From assembly GCF_003346815.1 (NCBI RefSeq), contig NZ_CP031217.1, positions 1,984,001-2,048,000 of the forward strand: DNA of 64,000 bases, in the 5' to 3' direction. This DNA comes from Halarcobacter bivalviorum (GTDB taxonomy: Bacteria; Campylobacterota; Campylobacteria; Campylobacterales; Arcobacteraceae). Positions 27,666 through 36,197 of this stretch are shown here, in pieces. A program made the translations under genes and the position numbers. Numbering within the stretch: the stretch's first letter is position 1; each line of letters opens with the position of its first letter. Under the pieces are notes generated by a model. That model did not search any database, was not told the DNA's origin, and saw only the letters and a program-made list of their open reading frames with translations.

Positions 27666-28766
27666 TTAAATAGGTTCATAACGACCATTTTTAATAGTCA
27701 TTAAAATATAATCTCTTTTAATATCTCCATATTCATCAAATTCAATGGTACCTTGCAATCCTTCAAAACTCTTAATAGTCAATATTGTATCTTTAAATTT
27801 ATTTAAATCTTCATTATGTTTTAAAGCTTTTATTATAATTTTTGCAGTTTCATAAGCTTGTGAAGCAAAAACAGAAGGTATGGTTTTATATTTTTCTTCA
27901 TATTTTCTTACAAAGTCTAAATATTTTTTTTCTTGTGAGCTATTGTTATATGATGTTAGAAAAAGCATATTTTCTACATACTTTCCTCCATCTTCTAAAA
28001 GCTCAGAGCTTTTCGACCAACTTGAACCTATAATTAATTTTTCTAAACCATTTATTCTTAAATATTGAACTAACTTTGCAGTATCAATTGTATTTGCAAT
28101 AATAATTACAGCATCAAGCTCTTTTTTCTCTTTTATATCATTAAAAATAAATGAAAAATCTTTTGAAATCTCTTTTACAGAAACAAAAGGGTTTCCTCCA
28201 TGTAAAACAAAAGATTTTTCAAAATTGTTTGCATAACTTTCACTATAAGCTTTATTTTTTGAATCATAAATCGTATAGATATTTTTTATCTTGTTTTCTA
28301 TTAAATGCTTACTTAATTTTTCAAAACTCTCTATTGACTGAGAAACTTGCGTTCTAAAAAAATTATCATCTTTTTTTGAAAAAAGACTACTACTTGCAGA
28401 AGCAGAAATAAGAATAGGATTATAACTCTCATCTATACTCTCTAATGCAACTTTTGTCATAGAACTTGTACCACTTCCCAAAATTAAAGAAACTTCTTCT
28501 TTTTTAAACTCTTCCATTGCAAGTTTTACAAAAGTTGTTTTTTGTCTATCATCTTTAGAAATAATTTCTATTTCTTTTCCATTTATTTTATAATTTTCTT
28601 CTTCAAAAGCTAAAGTCATTCCATCTAATAAAGAGTGTCCTAAATTAGAATACTTACCACTTAAACCACCTAAAAATCCTATTTTAATACTATTTGAGTC
28701 CTCTTTCATCCCATAATAAAAACTTACTATTCCTAGAAAAATAACTCCTACTAAAACTTTAAACAT
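27666..28766 (-). CDS. Periplasmic binding protein, Leu/Ile/Val type (first of pair)
   Basis: I start at ATG 28766, directly behind GGGAAGAG; a TTG at 28805 would add 13 polar residues before the signal. The 366-residue product has an N-terminal hydrophobic segment, then IKIGFLGGLSGKYSNLGHSLLDGMTLAFEEE, SGTSSMTKVALES, YTIYDSKNKAYSESYA and a conserved C-terminal FEGLQGTIEFDEYGDIKRDY. It is a clear paralogue of the next gene (gap 8 bp). Ligand unknown; amino acids or small amides are typical for the family. Confidence 0.9.
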   Translation of the reverse strand: MFKVLVGVIFLGIVSFYYGMKEDSNSIKIGFLGGLSGKYSNLGHSLLDGMTLAFEEENYKINGKEIEIISKDDRQKTTFVKLAMEEFKKEEVSLILGSGTSSMTKVALESIDESYNPILISASASSSLFSKKDDNFFRTQVSQSIESFEKLSKHLIENKIKNIYTIYDSKNKAYSESYANNFEKSFVLHGGNPFVSVKEISKDFSFIFNDIKEKKELDAVIIIANTIDTAKLVQYLRINGLEKLIIGSSWSKSSELLEDGGKYVENMLFLTSYNNSSQEKKYLDFVRKYEEKYKTIPSVFASQAYETAKIIIKALKHNEDLNKFKDTILTIKSFEGLQGTIEFDEYGDIKRDYILMTIKNGRYEPI

Positions 28767-28832
28767 ACTCTTCCCACTTTTAATAAACAATCTACTATTA
28801 TACAAAAAACAATTTAATTATTTGGAGAATAG

Positions 28833-29396
28833 ATGTTATGTGGAATAGATGAAGCAGGACGAGGTCCAATTGCAGGGCCATTAGTTGTTGCTGGAGCTAT
28901 AATCAATGAAAAAGTTGAGGGCTTAAATGATTCTAAACAATTAAGTGAAAAAAAAAGAGAAAAACTATTTGATGAAATAAAAAAGAAGTGTTCGTATCAT
29001 ATTGTATTTACTGATGCAAAAACATTAGATGAAAAAGGTCTAAGTACTTGTTTAAAAAACTCTATTACAGAGATTATGGAAAAATTAAAAAATGAAGCAA
29101 GTGAGTTTTTAATGGATGGTAATACTTCATTTGGGATTTCAAATTTACAATATAAAATAAAAGCAGATGCAACTATTCAAGAAGTAAGTGCAGCTTCTAT
29201 TCTTGCAAAGGTCAGTCGAGATAGATATATGTGTGAAATTGCTTCAGATTATCCTAATTATTCATTTGAAAAACATAAAGGTTATGGAACAAAAGCTCAT
29301 ATTGAAGCAATTAAAACACATGGAAGATCTTTAGAACATAGATTTAGTTTTAAAGTAAAAGGAATTGATGACCAAAATCAAGCAACTCTATTTTGA
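28833..29396 (+). CDS. rnhB: Ribonuclease HII
   Basis: The 187-residue enzyme cleaves RNA in RNA-DNA hybrids and at single ribonucleotides in DNA. The catalytic DEAGRG is at the N-terminus (CGIDEAGRGPIAGPLVVAG), the third acid is in YKIKADATIQEVSAASILAKVSRDR and the fourth in CEIASDYPNY. Its ATG follows TTTGGAGAATAG. Its 3' end overlaps the convergent thiamine-binding gene by 9 bp. Confidence 0.97.
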   Translation: MLCGIDEAGRGPIAGPLVVAGAIINEKVEGLNDSKQLSEKKREKLFDEIKKKCSYHIVFTDAKTLDEKGLSTCLKNSITEIMEKLKNEASEFLMDGNTSFGISNLQYKIKADATIQEVSAASILAKVSRDRYMCEIASDYPNYSFEKHKGYGTKAHIEAIKTHGRSLEHRFSFKVKGIDDQNQATLF

Positions 29397-29702
29397 TACT
29401 TCCCCTATTTTCTTCTCTACAGATTCAATTTTAGTTTTAAGTCTATTTTCTTTACCTTTTCTAATATCAAAAGTTAAAGTAGAATAGACTCTATTACAAC
29501 CTAACTCTTCAAGTTTTTCATAACATTTTTGTACAATATTTAAAGCTTCTGATATTTTTTCTGTTTCAATTATAGTTGCCATTGAAGTTAACTGATAAGA
29601 AAAACCTGAATCTCTAATTACTTTAATAACTTCTGCCACATATTCACTTTTACTCTCTGTCTGATCTGTGGGAAACATTGCCATATTTAACAAAACACTC
29701 AT
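29388..29702 (-). CDS. MTH1187-family thiamine-binding protein
   Basis: This 104-residue protein matches the MTH1187/YkoF (DUF77) family: it starts VLLNMAMFPTDQTESKSEYV and has VIRDSGFSYQLTSMATIIE and TLTFDIRKG. Family members bind thiamine or a related pyrimidine and form tetramers. Genomic context gives no pathway link. It is divergent from the first ankyrin gene. Confidence 0.85.
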   Translation of the reverse strand: MSVLLNMAMFPTDQTESKSEYVAEVIKVIRDSGFSYQLTSMATIIETEKISEALNIVQKCYEKLEELGCNRVYSTLTFDIRKGKENRLKTKIESVEKKIGEVSK

Positions 29703-29735
29703 TATTTTCCTTTTACATTAAATTTTTTATGCTTT

Positions 29736-29758
29736 TTTTAGCTATTGATTATATAATA
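29736..29758 (+). promoter_or_regulatory. Promoter of ankyrin gene 1
   Basis: TTTTAGCTATTGATTATATAAT with TATAAT at 29752-29757 precedes the ATG at 29786. Nearly the same sequence stands before the second ankyrin gene, so the duplication included the promoter. Confidence 0.6.
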
Positions 29759-29785
29759 TTTATTATCGATATAAGAGAAATGACG

Positions 29786-31486
29786 ATGCTTAAAAATATT
29801 TTTAACAGAAAACAACCTTCTGTAGAAGGATTTAAAAATGCCTTATTTAATAAAATATTTAATCCTGATGAAATAAACTTTCATTATAGTGAAAAAGTAA
29901 ATTTATATAAAACAACTGAAAAAAAAGAGACTTTATTACACCTTTGTGCAAAATTTGCTTACATTGAATCAATAAAATGGCTACTAAATAAAGGCTTAAG
30001 TCTTGAAGCTCAAACAGAAGATAAAGAGACTGTATTATTTTATGCAGTTAAATCAAATAACATTGCTACTGTAAAATTCTTAGTTGAACAAGGTGCAAAT
30101 GTAAATCATAAAAACTTTTATCATCGTACAGCCTTACAAGAAGCTATTCTTTCAGGAAGTAAAACCTATAAATACTTATTAGAGAAAACAACAGATCTTA
30201 ATAATAGTGATTTTTACGGAAATAGTATAATCTTCCACGCAGTTTCTAGTGGAGACGATGAACTTTTAGATAATGTTTTAAAAAATGAAAATTTAAATAT
30301 AAACTGTGTAAATAAAAATAATGATACTGTATTAAACTATGCTGTAAATAACTATTTGAAAGAAAAAGAGTCTCCTAAATCTCTTTTTTATTTCAAACTT
30401 ATAAAAAAATTACTAGATTTTAAAATAGATATAAATAACTTAAATCAAAAAAAGGAGAATATTCTTTTTCAAGCTATAAAAGAAGAAGATATTAAACTTA
30501 TTAATCTTTTTTTATCTCAAGAAATAGATATCAAACAAAAAAACTATTTAGGTTATACTGTTTTAGAAGAGGCTTGTTTAAAAGGGTATAGAAATATAGA
30601 AGTAATTAAAGTCTTACTAGAATTAGGAGCAGATGTTAATCAAAGAGATAATGAAGGTTCAACTTTAATTGAAAAACTAATTGATTTAATTCTTTATTAT
30701 GAAAATAAAAAAGAGATAAGTTTTTATTTAGTTGAAAAAAGTTCTGATGAAAACAACTATTTTGAACTTCTTAAATATCTTTTACAAAATACAAAAGTAG
30801 ATTTAAATAAATATACTTCAAAATCAAAACCTCTGTTTTTTGATACTATAATCTATTATAATTTTAAGCTTTTTAAACTTCTTCAAAAAAGTGGAATAGA
30901 TATTAATCAAAATGATTTAGAACATAATAATGTATTAAGCTATTTAATTGAAAATGCAGATACTTCAACTACACAAAAACAAAAGCTATATTTAAATACT
31001 CTTCAAAGCCTAATAAACTTAGGAGTAAATATAAACAATAAAGATAATCTAGGTTCAACAGTAATTCACAAAGCTATTTTAAATAGTTCAATTTATACAA
31101 TAAAAGTTTTACTAGATGCTAAACCAAATTATAAAAGTGTAGATAACAATGGAAGAACATTTATTCATAATATAGTGTGGAAAGACTGTACGAAAACTTT
31201 TAAACTAGTACACTCTTATGATAATAGTGTACTTAATATTGCTGACAAATATGGGATATTACCTATTAACTATGCAGTTTTTATGGGGAAATATGACTTA
31301 GTAATCAACATGATTGATGAATTTGCTCATGTAAATAATACAAATCAAATTAGTCCAAAAATGAAAGATTTTTTCAAAAAATTTCATAATAATTTAAATG
31401 AACTTACAAAGTATGCAAAAAACAATGTAGATGTTAAAAATTTAAGAATTTTAAGTGATAATATGAAAAAAGAGTTCTCTATTTGA
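29786..31486 (+). CDS. Ankyrin-repeat protein, tandem copy 1
   Basis: A 566-residue protein without signal peptide. I chose ATG 29786 because its product MLKNIFNRKQPSVEGFKN aligns with the start of the second copy; ATG 29780 is an alternative. At least ten ankyrin-type repeats are visible, for example KETLLHLCAKFAYIESIKWLL, VLFYAVKSNNIATVKFLVEQGANVNH and STVIHKAILNSSIYTIKVLL. A cytoplasmic protein-binding role is likely; no catalytic motif is seen. Compared with copy 2 it lacks about 70 residues in the middle. Confidence 0.88.
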   Translation: MLKNIFNRKQPSVEGFKNALFNKIFNPDEINFHYSEKVNLYKTTEKKETLLHLCAKFAYIESIKWLLNKGLSLEAQTEDKETVLFYAVKSNNIATVKFLVEQGANVNHKNFYHRTALQEAILSGSKTYKYLLEKTTDLNNSDFYGNSIIFHAVSSGDDELLDNVLKNENLNINCVNKNNDTVLNYAVNNYLKEKESPKSLFYFKLIKKLLDFKIDINNLNQKKENILFQAIKEEDIKLINLFLSQEIDIKQKNYLGYTVLEEACLKGYRNIEVIKVLLELGADVNQRDNEGSTLIEKLIDLILYYENKKEISFYLVEKSSDENNYFELLKYLLQNTKVDLNKYTSKSKPLFFDTIIYYNFKLFKLLQKSGIDINQNDLEHNNVLSYLIENADTSTTQKQKLYLNTLQSLINLGVNINNKDNLGSTVIHKAILNSSIYTIKVLLDAKPNYKSVDNNGRTFIHNIVWKDCTKTFKLVHSYDNSVLNIADKYGILPINYAVFMGKYDLVINMIDEFAHVNNTNQISPKMKDFFKKFHNNLNELTKYAKNNVDVKNLRILSDNMKKEFSI

Positions 31487-31534
31487 CCCTTAAAAGTCAC
31501 AATTATAACTTTTTGGTCTATTTTTTAATAATTA

Positions 31535-31556
31535 TTTTAGCTATTAGTTATATAAT
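31535..31556 (+). promoter_or_regulatory. Promoter of ankyrin gene 2
   Basis: TTTTAGCTATTAGTTATATAAT with TATAAT at 31551-31556 lies 34 bp before the ATG. It differs from the promoter of copy 1 by only two bases over 22. Confidence 0.6.
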
Positions 31557-31589
31557 TTAGCTATGTAAATATTAGAAAAGTAAAAAACA

Positions 31590-33509
31590 ATGCTAAAAAA
31601 AATTTTTAACAGAAAGCAGCCTTCAAAAGAAGGTTTCAAAAATGCTTTATTTAACAAAGTCTTTAACCCTGATGAACTTGAGTTTAATTATACTGATGAT
31701 ATTAACTTAAATGAACTTACCGAAAAAAAAGAAACTTTATTGCATTTATGTGCAAAATCTGCACTTTTAGAATCAATTAAATGGCTTATAAATAAAGGTT
31801 TAAGTCTAGAATCATTAACCTCAGATAAAGAGAGTGTTCTCTTTTATGCTGTAAAATCAAATAATACTTCTGTAGTAAAATTCTTAGTAGAAAAAGGTGC
31901 TAATGTTAATCACAAAAATTTTTATCACCGTACTGCTCTACAAGAAGCAATTATTTCAGGAAGTAAAACCTATAAATACTTATTAGAAAAAACTGATGAT
32001 ATAAGAAACAAAGATTTCTATGGGAACAATCTAGTATTTGATGCTGTATCAAATGGAAGTAGTGAGATTTTAGATGCAGTTTTAAAAAATGAAAAAATTG
32101 ATATTAACTGTGTAAATAAAAATAAAAATATAATCTTACATAAAGACCCAGCTTTTAATAACTATGAATTAGCAAGAAAACTCTTAGAACATGGTGCAAA
32201 CCCTACTTTAGGGGATAAAAATGGTAAAAACTTCCTTTTTTATGCGATTGAAAAAGGAATTGAAAATATAAAACTAGTAGAAAAAGCTATAGAATATGGT
32301 TGTGAAGTAAATAATAAAGATTTTCAAAATAAAACTGTATTAAATTATGTTGTTGATAATTATATAAAAGCAAAAAACGAATTGAATGCTATACAAGCAC
32401 TTTCTCATTTTAAATTAATTCAAAAACTTATCTCTTTTGATATAAACTTAAATAGTTTAAATAAAGAAGAAGAGACTGTGTTATTTCAAGCTATAAGAAG
32501 TGAAGATAAAGAGTTAATTGAGCTTTTTTTAAATACAAATAAATTCAATATAAATCAAAAAAATATTCAAGGGCAAACTGTTTTAACAGAGGCTTGTTAT
32601 AGAGGTTTTGGAAATATTGAGATTATAAAATCTTTAATTGAATTAGGAGCTGATGTTAATATTAGAGATAATCATGATTCAACTATTATAGAAAAGCTTA
32701 TTGAACTGATTTTACACTATAGAAATCAAAAAATAATAAGTTACTCTTTAATTGAAAAAAGTTCATATGATAACAATTATTATGACTTACTCGAATATTT
32801 ATTAAAAAATACAAAGGTTGATTTAAAAAAATATAATTCTAAAGCTAAACCTCTATTCTTTGATACAATAATTTATTATAACTTTGAAGTTTTTAAACTT
32901 CTTAAAAAATATGGAATAAATATAAATCAAAAAGATTTAAATCATCATAATATTGTTTTTTATCTAATAGAAAAAGCAGATACTTCAACTGCCCAAAAAC
33001 AAAAGCTTTATCTAAAAACTTTACAAAGTCTTATTAATTTAGGAGTGGATATAAATGAGAAAGATGATTTAGGATCAACAGTTATTCACAAAGCTATTTT
33101 AAATAAATGTATTTATACTTTAAAACTTTTACTTGAAGCCAAACCAAATTTAAAAAGTGTTGACAAAAAAGGTAGAACATTTATTCATAATGTGGTATGG
33201 AGAGATTGTACAAGAACTTTTAAATTAGTTCACTCTTATGATAATAGTATTGTAAATATTGCAGACAATTATGGAGTACTACCAATTAATTATGCTGTAT
33301 TTATGGGAAAATTTGATTTAGTTGTAACTATGATTGATGAATTTGCCCATGTAAATAATACAAATAAAATAGATCCAAAGATGATTGATTTCTTCAAAAA
33401 ATTTCATAATAATGTAAAAAACTTAATAACTTATGCAAAGAGTAAGGTTGATGAAAAAAATTTAAAACTACTAAGTGAAAACATGAAAAAGGAATTTTTA
33501 ATTCCTTAA
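31590..33509 (+). CDS. Ankyrin-repeat protein, tandem copy 2
   Basis: A 639-residue paralogue of the previous gene, very similar at both ends (MLKKIFNRKQPSKEGFKNALF at the start, MIDEFAHVNNTNKIDPKM near the end). It carries about two extra ankyrin repeats around residues 195-265 (ARKLLEHGANPTLGDKNGKN, EKAIEYGCEVNNKD). No signal peptide or membrane segment is seen. The upstream and downstream flanks show no mobile-element features. Function unknown beyond protein binding. Confidence 0.88.
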   Translation: MLKKIFNRKQPSKEGFKNALFNKVFNPDELEFNYTDDINLNELTEKKETLLHLCAKSALLESIKWLINKGLSLESLTSDKESVLFYAVKSNNTSVVKFLVEKGANVNHKNFYHRTALQEAIISGSKTYKYLLEKTDDIRNKDFYGNNLVFDAVSNGSSEILDAVLKNEKIDINCVNKNKNIILHKDPAFNNYELARKLLEHGANPTLGDKNGKNFLFYAIEKGIENIKLVEKAIEYGCEVNNKDFQNKTVLNYVVDNYIKAKNELNAIQALSHFKLIQKLISFDINLNSLNKEEETVLFQAIRSEDKELIELFLNTNKFNINQKNIQGQTVLTEACYRGFGNIEIIKSLIELGADVNIRDNHDSTIIEKLIELILHYRNQKIISYSLIEKSSYDNNYYDLLEYLLKNTKVDLKKYNSKAKPLFFDTIIYYNFEVFKLLKKYGININQKDLNHHNIVFYLIEKADTSTAQKQKLYLKTLQSLINLGVDINEKDDLGSTVIHKAILNKCIYTLKLLLEAKPNLKSVDKKGRTFIHNVVWRDCTRTFKLVHSYDNSIVNIADNYGVLPINYAVFMGKFDLVVTMIDEFAHVNNTNKIDPKMIDFFKKFHNNVKNLITYAKSKVDEKNLKLLSENMKKEFLIP

Positions 33510-33522
33510 GTAAAACTCTCTA

Positions 33523-33577
33523 TATAATATATATTTTTTAATACAAATTTACATTTTTTTTGATAAGATTATCAAAA
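33523..33577 (+). promoter_or_regulatory. Promoter and 20-bp palindrome before the 112-residue gene
   Basis: TATAAT at 33523-33528 could be a -10. At 33558-33577 the arms TTTTGATAA and TTATCAAAA are perfect and separated by GA. This resembles an FNR-type half-site pair (TTGAT...ATCAA) but with 6 bp instead of 4 between half-sites, so it may belong to another regulator. It lies 19 bp before the ATG. Confidence 0.45.
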
Positions 33578-33596
33578 TTATAAAAAGGAAGAAAAT

Positions 33597-33935
33597 ATGC
33601 ATATAGAAGTATCACCTGAAGTTTTACTTTCACAATTAGGTTACTCAAAAAACGACTCTTCAATTAAACAAGCTGAAGAAGTTATCTCACAAACAAAAGA
33701 TTTTAATAAATTTTCAAAACATTTAATTAGTTTAAATGATCATCTAAAAAAAATGAATGCCTATGTTGGATTATCTAACTCAACTAAATACTTAAAAATT
33801 AAGTGTGATGAGAATGATGCTGATGAAATTTTAGAAGAGTTTCATGAAGAAGTTTCTCATTGGGCAAATAAATATAATATTCAACTACAAAAACTAGAAG
33901 GAAAAGAAGTTTACTATATTTTAGGAGCTCTATAA
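33597..33935 (+). CDS. Conserved-looking hypothetical protein, 112 residues
   Basis: I do not recognise the family. The product is small, soluble and acidic in its second half, starting MHIEVSPEVLLSQLGYS, with predicted helices (QAEEVISQTKDFNKFSKHLISLNDHL) and a basic/strand segment KYLKIKCDENDADEILEEF. AAAAGGAAG precedes the ATG and a near-perfect palindrome lies just upstream. A bidirectional hairpin follows. Good codon use and a strong ribosome site support a real gene. Confidence 0.75.
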   Translation: MHIEVSPEVLLSQLGYSKNDSSIKQAEEVISQTKDFNKFSKHLISLNDHLKKMNAYVGLSNSTKYLKIKCDENDADEILEEFHEEVSHWANKYNIQLQKLEGKEVYYILGAL

Positions 33936-33939
33936 TTCT

Positions 33940-33970
33940 AATAAAATAGAGATTTTCTCTCTATTTTATT
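33940..33970. terminator. Bidirectional terminator between the 112-residue gene and msrBA
   Basis: A 12-bp perfect stem (AATAAAATAGAG / CTCTATTTTATT) with a 7-nt loop stands between convergent genes and touches the stop codon of msrBA. The AT-rich flanks supply T-runs on both strands. Confidence 0.7.
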
Positions 33971-34823
33971 TAAATACCTTTCTGTAAGAGTGACAGTAAG
34001 GAACTTTTCCTGTCTTCTCATAATAATCTTGATGATAATCTTCTGCTTCATAAAACTTACTTGCCTCATGAAGAGAGGTAGCTACTTTATAGTTCATATC
34101 TTCTAACTCATCTATTAACTCTAAAGCTACATTTTTTTGTTTTTCATCTAAATAAAAAATTGCTGATAGATATTGACTACCTATATCGGGACCTTGTCCA
34201 TTTGTTTGAGTAAAATCATGTATCTCAAAGAATAATTTTGTTAACTCTTTATATGGAATTTGGCACTCATCATATTCAATTTTTACTACTTCTAAATGTC
34301 CAGTTGTTCCTGTACAAACTGAATGATAATCTGGGTTTTCCACATGTCCACCCATATATCCAGAAACAGCACTATGTACACCCTTTAGTTTTTCAAAATA
34401 ATACTCAACTCCCCAAAAACATCCAGCTGCAAAATATGCAACTGCGTGTTCTTGACATTCACAATTCTTACTTTCAAACTTTAAAGAAAGAGAGTTTACA
34501 CAATGTCTTGTATTTTTAGAAGAAAAGCCTTCTCCTTCAAATACATGTCCTAGATGTGCATTACAATTGGCACAAACTATTTCAACTCTTCTACCATCAG
34601 CATCAAGTACTCTTTTAATTGCACCACTTATTTCATCATCAAAACTAGGCCAACCACAACCTGATGAAAATTTATCATCTGATTTATATAAAGGAGCATT
34701 ACATTTTTTACATAAATAAATACCCTCTTCATAAAAGTCATTATATTTTCCACTAAAAGGTCTTTCTGTACCTTTATTCTCGATAACATAAGCCTCTTCA
34801 GCAGTTAATTCATTATATTTCAT
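33966..34823 (-). CDS. msrBA: Fused methionine sulfoxide reductase MsrB-MsrA
   Basis: This 285-residue enzyme repairs both epimers of oxidised methionine. Residues 1-125 are MsrB with zinc-site CxxC pairs (LCKKCNAPL, CANCNAHLGHVF), SGCGWPSF and the catalytic Cys in RHCVNSLSL. Residues 128-285 are MsrA with the catalytic AAGCFWGVEYYF, GYMGGHVENPDY and the C-terminal Tyr-rich EDYHQDYYEK. The B-then-A order is one of the two known fusion orders. No signal peptide, so it is cytoplasmic. Confidence 0.96.
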   Translation of the reverse strand: MKYNELTAEEAYVIENKGTERPFSGKYNDFYEEGIYLCKKCNAPLYKSDDKFSSGCGWPSFDDEISGAIKRVLDADGRRVEIVCANCNAHLGHVFEGEGFSSKNTRHCVNSLSLKFESKNCECQEHAVAYFAAGCFWGVEYYFEKLKGVHSAVSGYMGGHVENPDYHSVCTGTTGHLEVVKIEYDECQIPYKELTKLFFEIHDFTQTNGQGPDIGSQYLSAIFYLDEKQKNVALELIDELEDMNYKVATSLHEASKFYEAEDYHQDYYEKTGKVPYCHSYRKVFK

Positions 34824-34907
34824 ATTAGAGCCTCATTGAATTAATATTTGATGATTTTATCAAAATGAAAAAAATCTTTTAATAAAAAAACAAAATAGTT
34901 AAAACTC

Positions 34908-35522
34908 TTAAAGAACTTCAAATCTTTGTTCAACTATTACCTTCTCTTTATATAAAATTTTTCCTATAAAAATATCTCCTATTTTAAACTCTCCAACCCC
35001 TTTTGGAGTGCCTGACATCAATATATCACCATCTTCAAAACTAGAAAATGTTAAAAGTTCTTTAATAATCTCTTGTGGTTTGTTTATCATTAAAGATACA
35101 CCACCTTTTTGTTTTAACTCATCATTTATATAAAGTTCCACTTCCAGTTCATCTATATTTCCATTAAAACTTTCAAATCTTGAAAATACTGCTGAGTTAT
35201 TAAAACATTTTGCTCTCTCCCAAGGTAAACCTTTCTCTTTTAGCTTACTTTGTACTTCTCGTAATGTTAAATCTAAACCAAAAGCAACAGCAGAAATTTT
35301 ATTCTCTTCAATTAAAAAAGAGATTTCAGCTTCATAATGACAAGAACTATTTCCTTTAGGGAAAATCAACTCTTTTGAAACTGAAGAGTTTGGTTTAAAA
35401 AAGAATACCATTGAATCAGGAGTCTCATTATTTAACTCTTTTATATGGTCAACATAATTTCTTCCAATACATACTACTTTTGATGGAAAAATTTCACTTT
35501 GATTTATTAAGATTGAATTCAT
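34908..35522 (-). CDS. Fumarylacetoacetate hydrolase family protein
   Basis: A 204-residue FAH-fold enzyme: VVCIGRNYVDHIKEL near the N-terminus, FFFKPNSSV, the metal-binding region CHYEAEISFLIEE (Glu ligands) and ILMSGTPKGVGEFKIGD toward the end. It resembles YcgM-type acylpyruvases and oxaloacetate decarboxylases, but the substrate cannot be named. ATG 35522 follows AAAGGAATTTG; the in-frame TTG at 35525 is less likely. It is 10 bp downstream of the Nudix gene. Confidence 0.88.
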   Translation of the reverse strand: MNSILINQSEIFPSKVVCIGRNYVDHIKELNNETPDSMVFFFKPNSSVSKELIFPKGNSSCHYEAEISFLIEENKISAVAFGLDLTLREVQSKLKEKGLPWERAKCFNNSAVFSRFESFNGNIDELEVELYINDELKQKGGVSLMINKPQEIIKELLTFSSFEDGDILMSGTPKGVGEFKIGDIFIGKILYKEKVIVEQRFEVL

Positions 35523-35532
35523 CAAATTCCTT

Positions 35533-36186
35533 TTAAAATTTTTTAATTAAATCATTTATTATTACAGCTGTAAGTCCCCAAATAACTTCGCCTTTATATT
35601 GATATACCCAAACTTTATGCTTTTTATGTCCCCAAGGTTTATGATACATCTTTGGAAGATTTAGCTCTTCAACGGGAAAGTATACCTGTTTTTCGCCATT
35701 TTTATCGATAGAAAAAGGGTGTACTTCATATTTTAAAGTATATTCAATAGGAGGGTTATTTTTAAAGAACTCAATAGGTATTAATATTGTCTTTTCTACT
35801 TCATTCTTATCAATATGCATATGCATTAAAGCTTTTTTCTTTATTTTTGCTACAAAAGATTCTACTACAGCACCAATAGGAGCAACATAAGTATCTAATT
35901 GTCCTAAAATTTTAATATCTTTTGAATCTATTCCTAACTCTTCTTTAGTCTCTCTAAGTGCAGTATGTTTATATGATTTATCACTAGATTCATATCTTCC
36001 ACCAGGGAAACAAATATCCCCACCTTGTCTAATATGAGCTGCTCTTTTTTGAAATAAAACATAGTATTTTTTATCTATTTTAATCAAAGGAATTAATACA
36101 GCTGAATTAAAAAATCTATCCCTTGCCATTACACCTGGTTTTTTAGGTAGATTTTTTATAAGTTTTTTTAATTTTATCTTCTTCAT
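35533..36186 (-). CDS. Nudix hydrolase, CoA pyrophosphatase (NudL)-like
   Basis: The 217-residue protein has an extended Nudix box (CFPGGRYES ... ALRETKEELGI near residues 55-80), preceded by FQKRAAHIRQGGDI as in the UPF0035/NudL subgroup, which hydrolyses coenzyme A and its derivatives. The C-terminal WGLTAVIINDLI is also shared with that group. It is 11 bp after the hybrid sensor kinase gene and precedes the FAH-family gene; all three may be co-transcribed. Confidence 0.86.
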   Translation of the reverse strand: MKKIKLKKLIKNLPKKPGVMARDRFFNSAVLIPLIKIDKKYYVLFQKRAAHIRQGGDICFPGGRYESSDKSYKHTALRETKEELGIDSKDIKILGQLDTYVAPIGAVVESFVAKIKKKALMHMHIDKNEVEKTILIPIEFFKNNPPIEYTLKYEVHPFSIDKNGEKQVYFPVEELNLPKMYHKPWGHKKHKVWVYQYKGEVIWGLTAVIINDLIKKF

Positions 36187-36197
36187 AATATTTTCTA

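Noticed and set aside
29786-33509. Ankyrin pair as toxin-immunity or phage-defence module
   Set aside because: No toxin, nuclease or protease domain is present or adjacent; both copies are plain repeat proteins.
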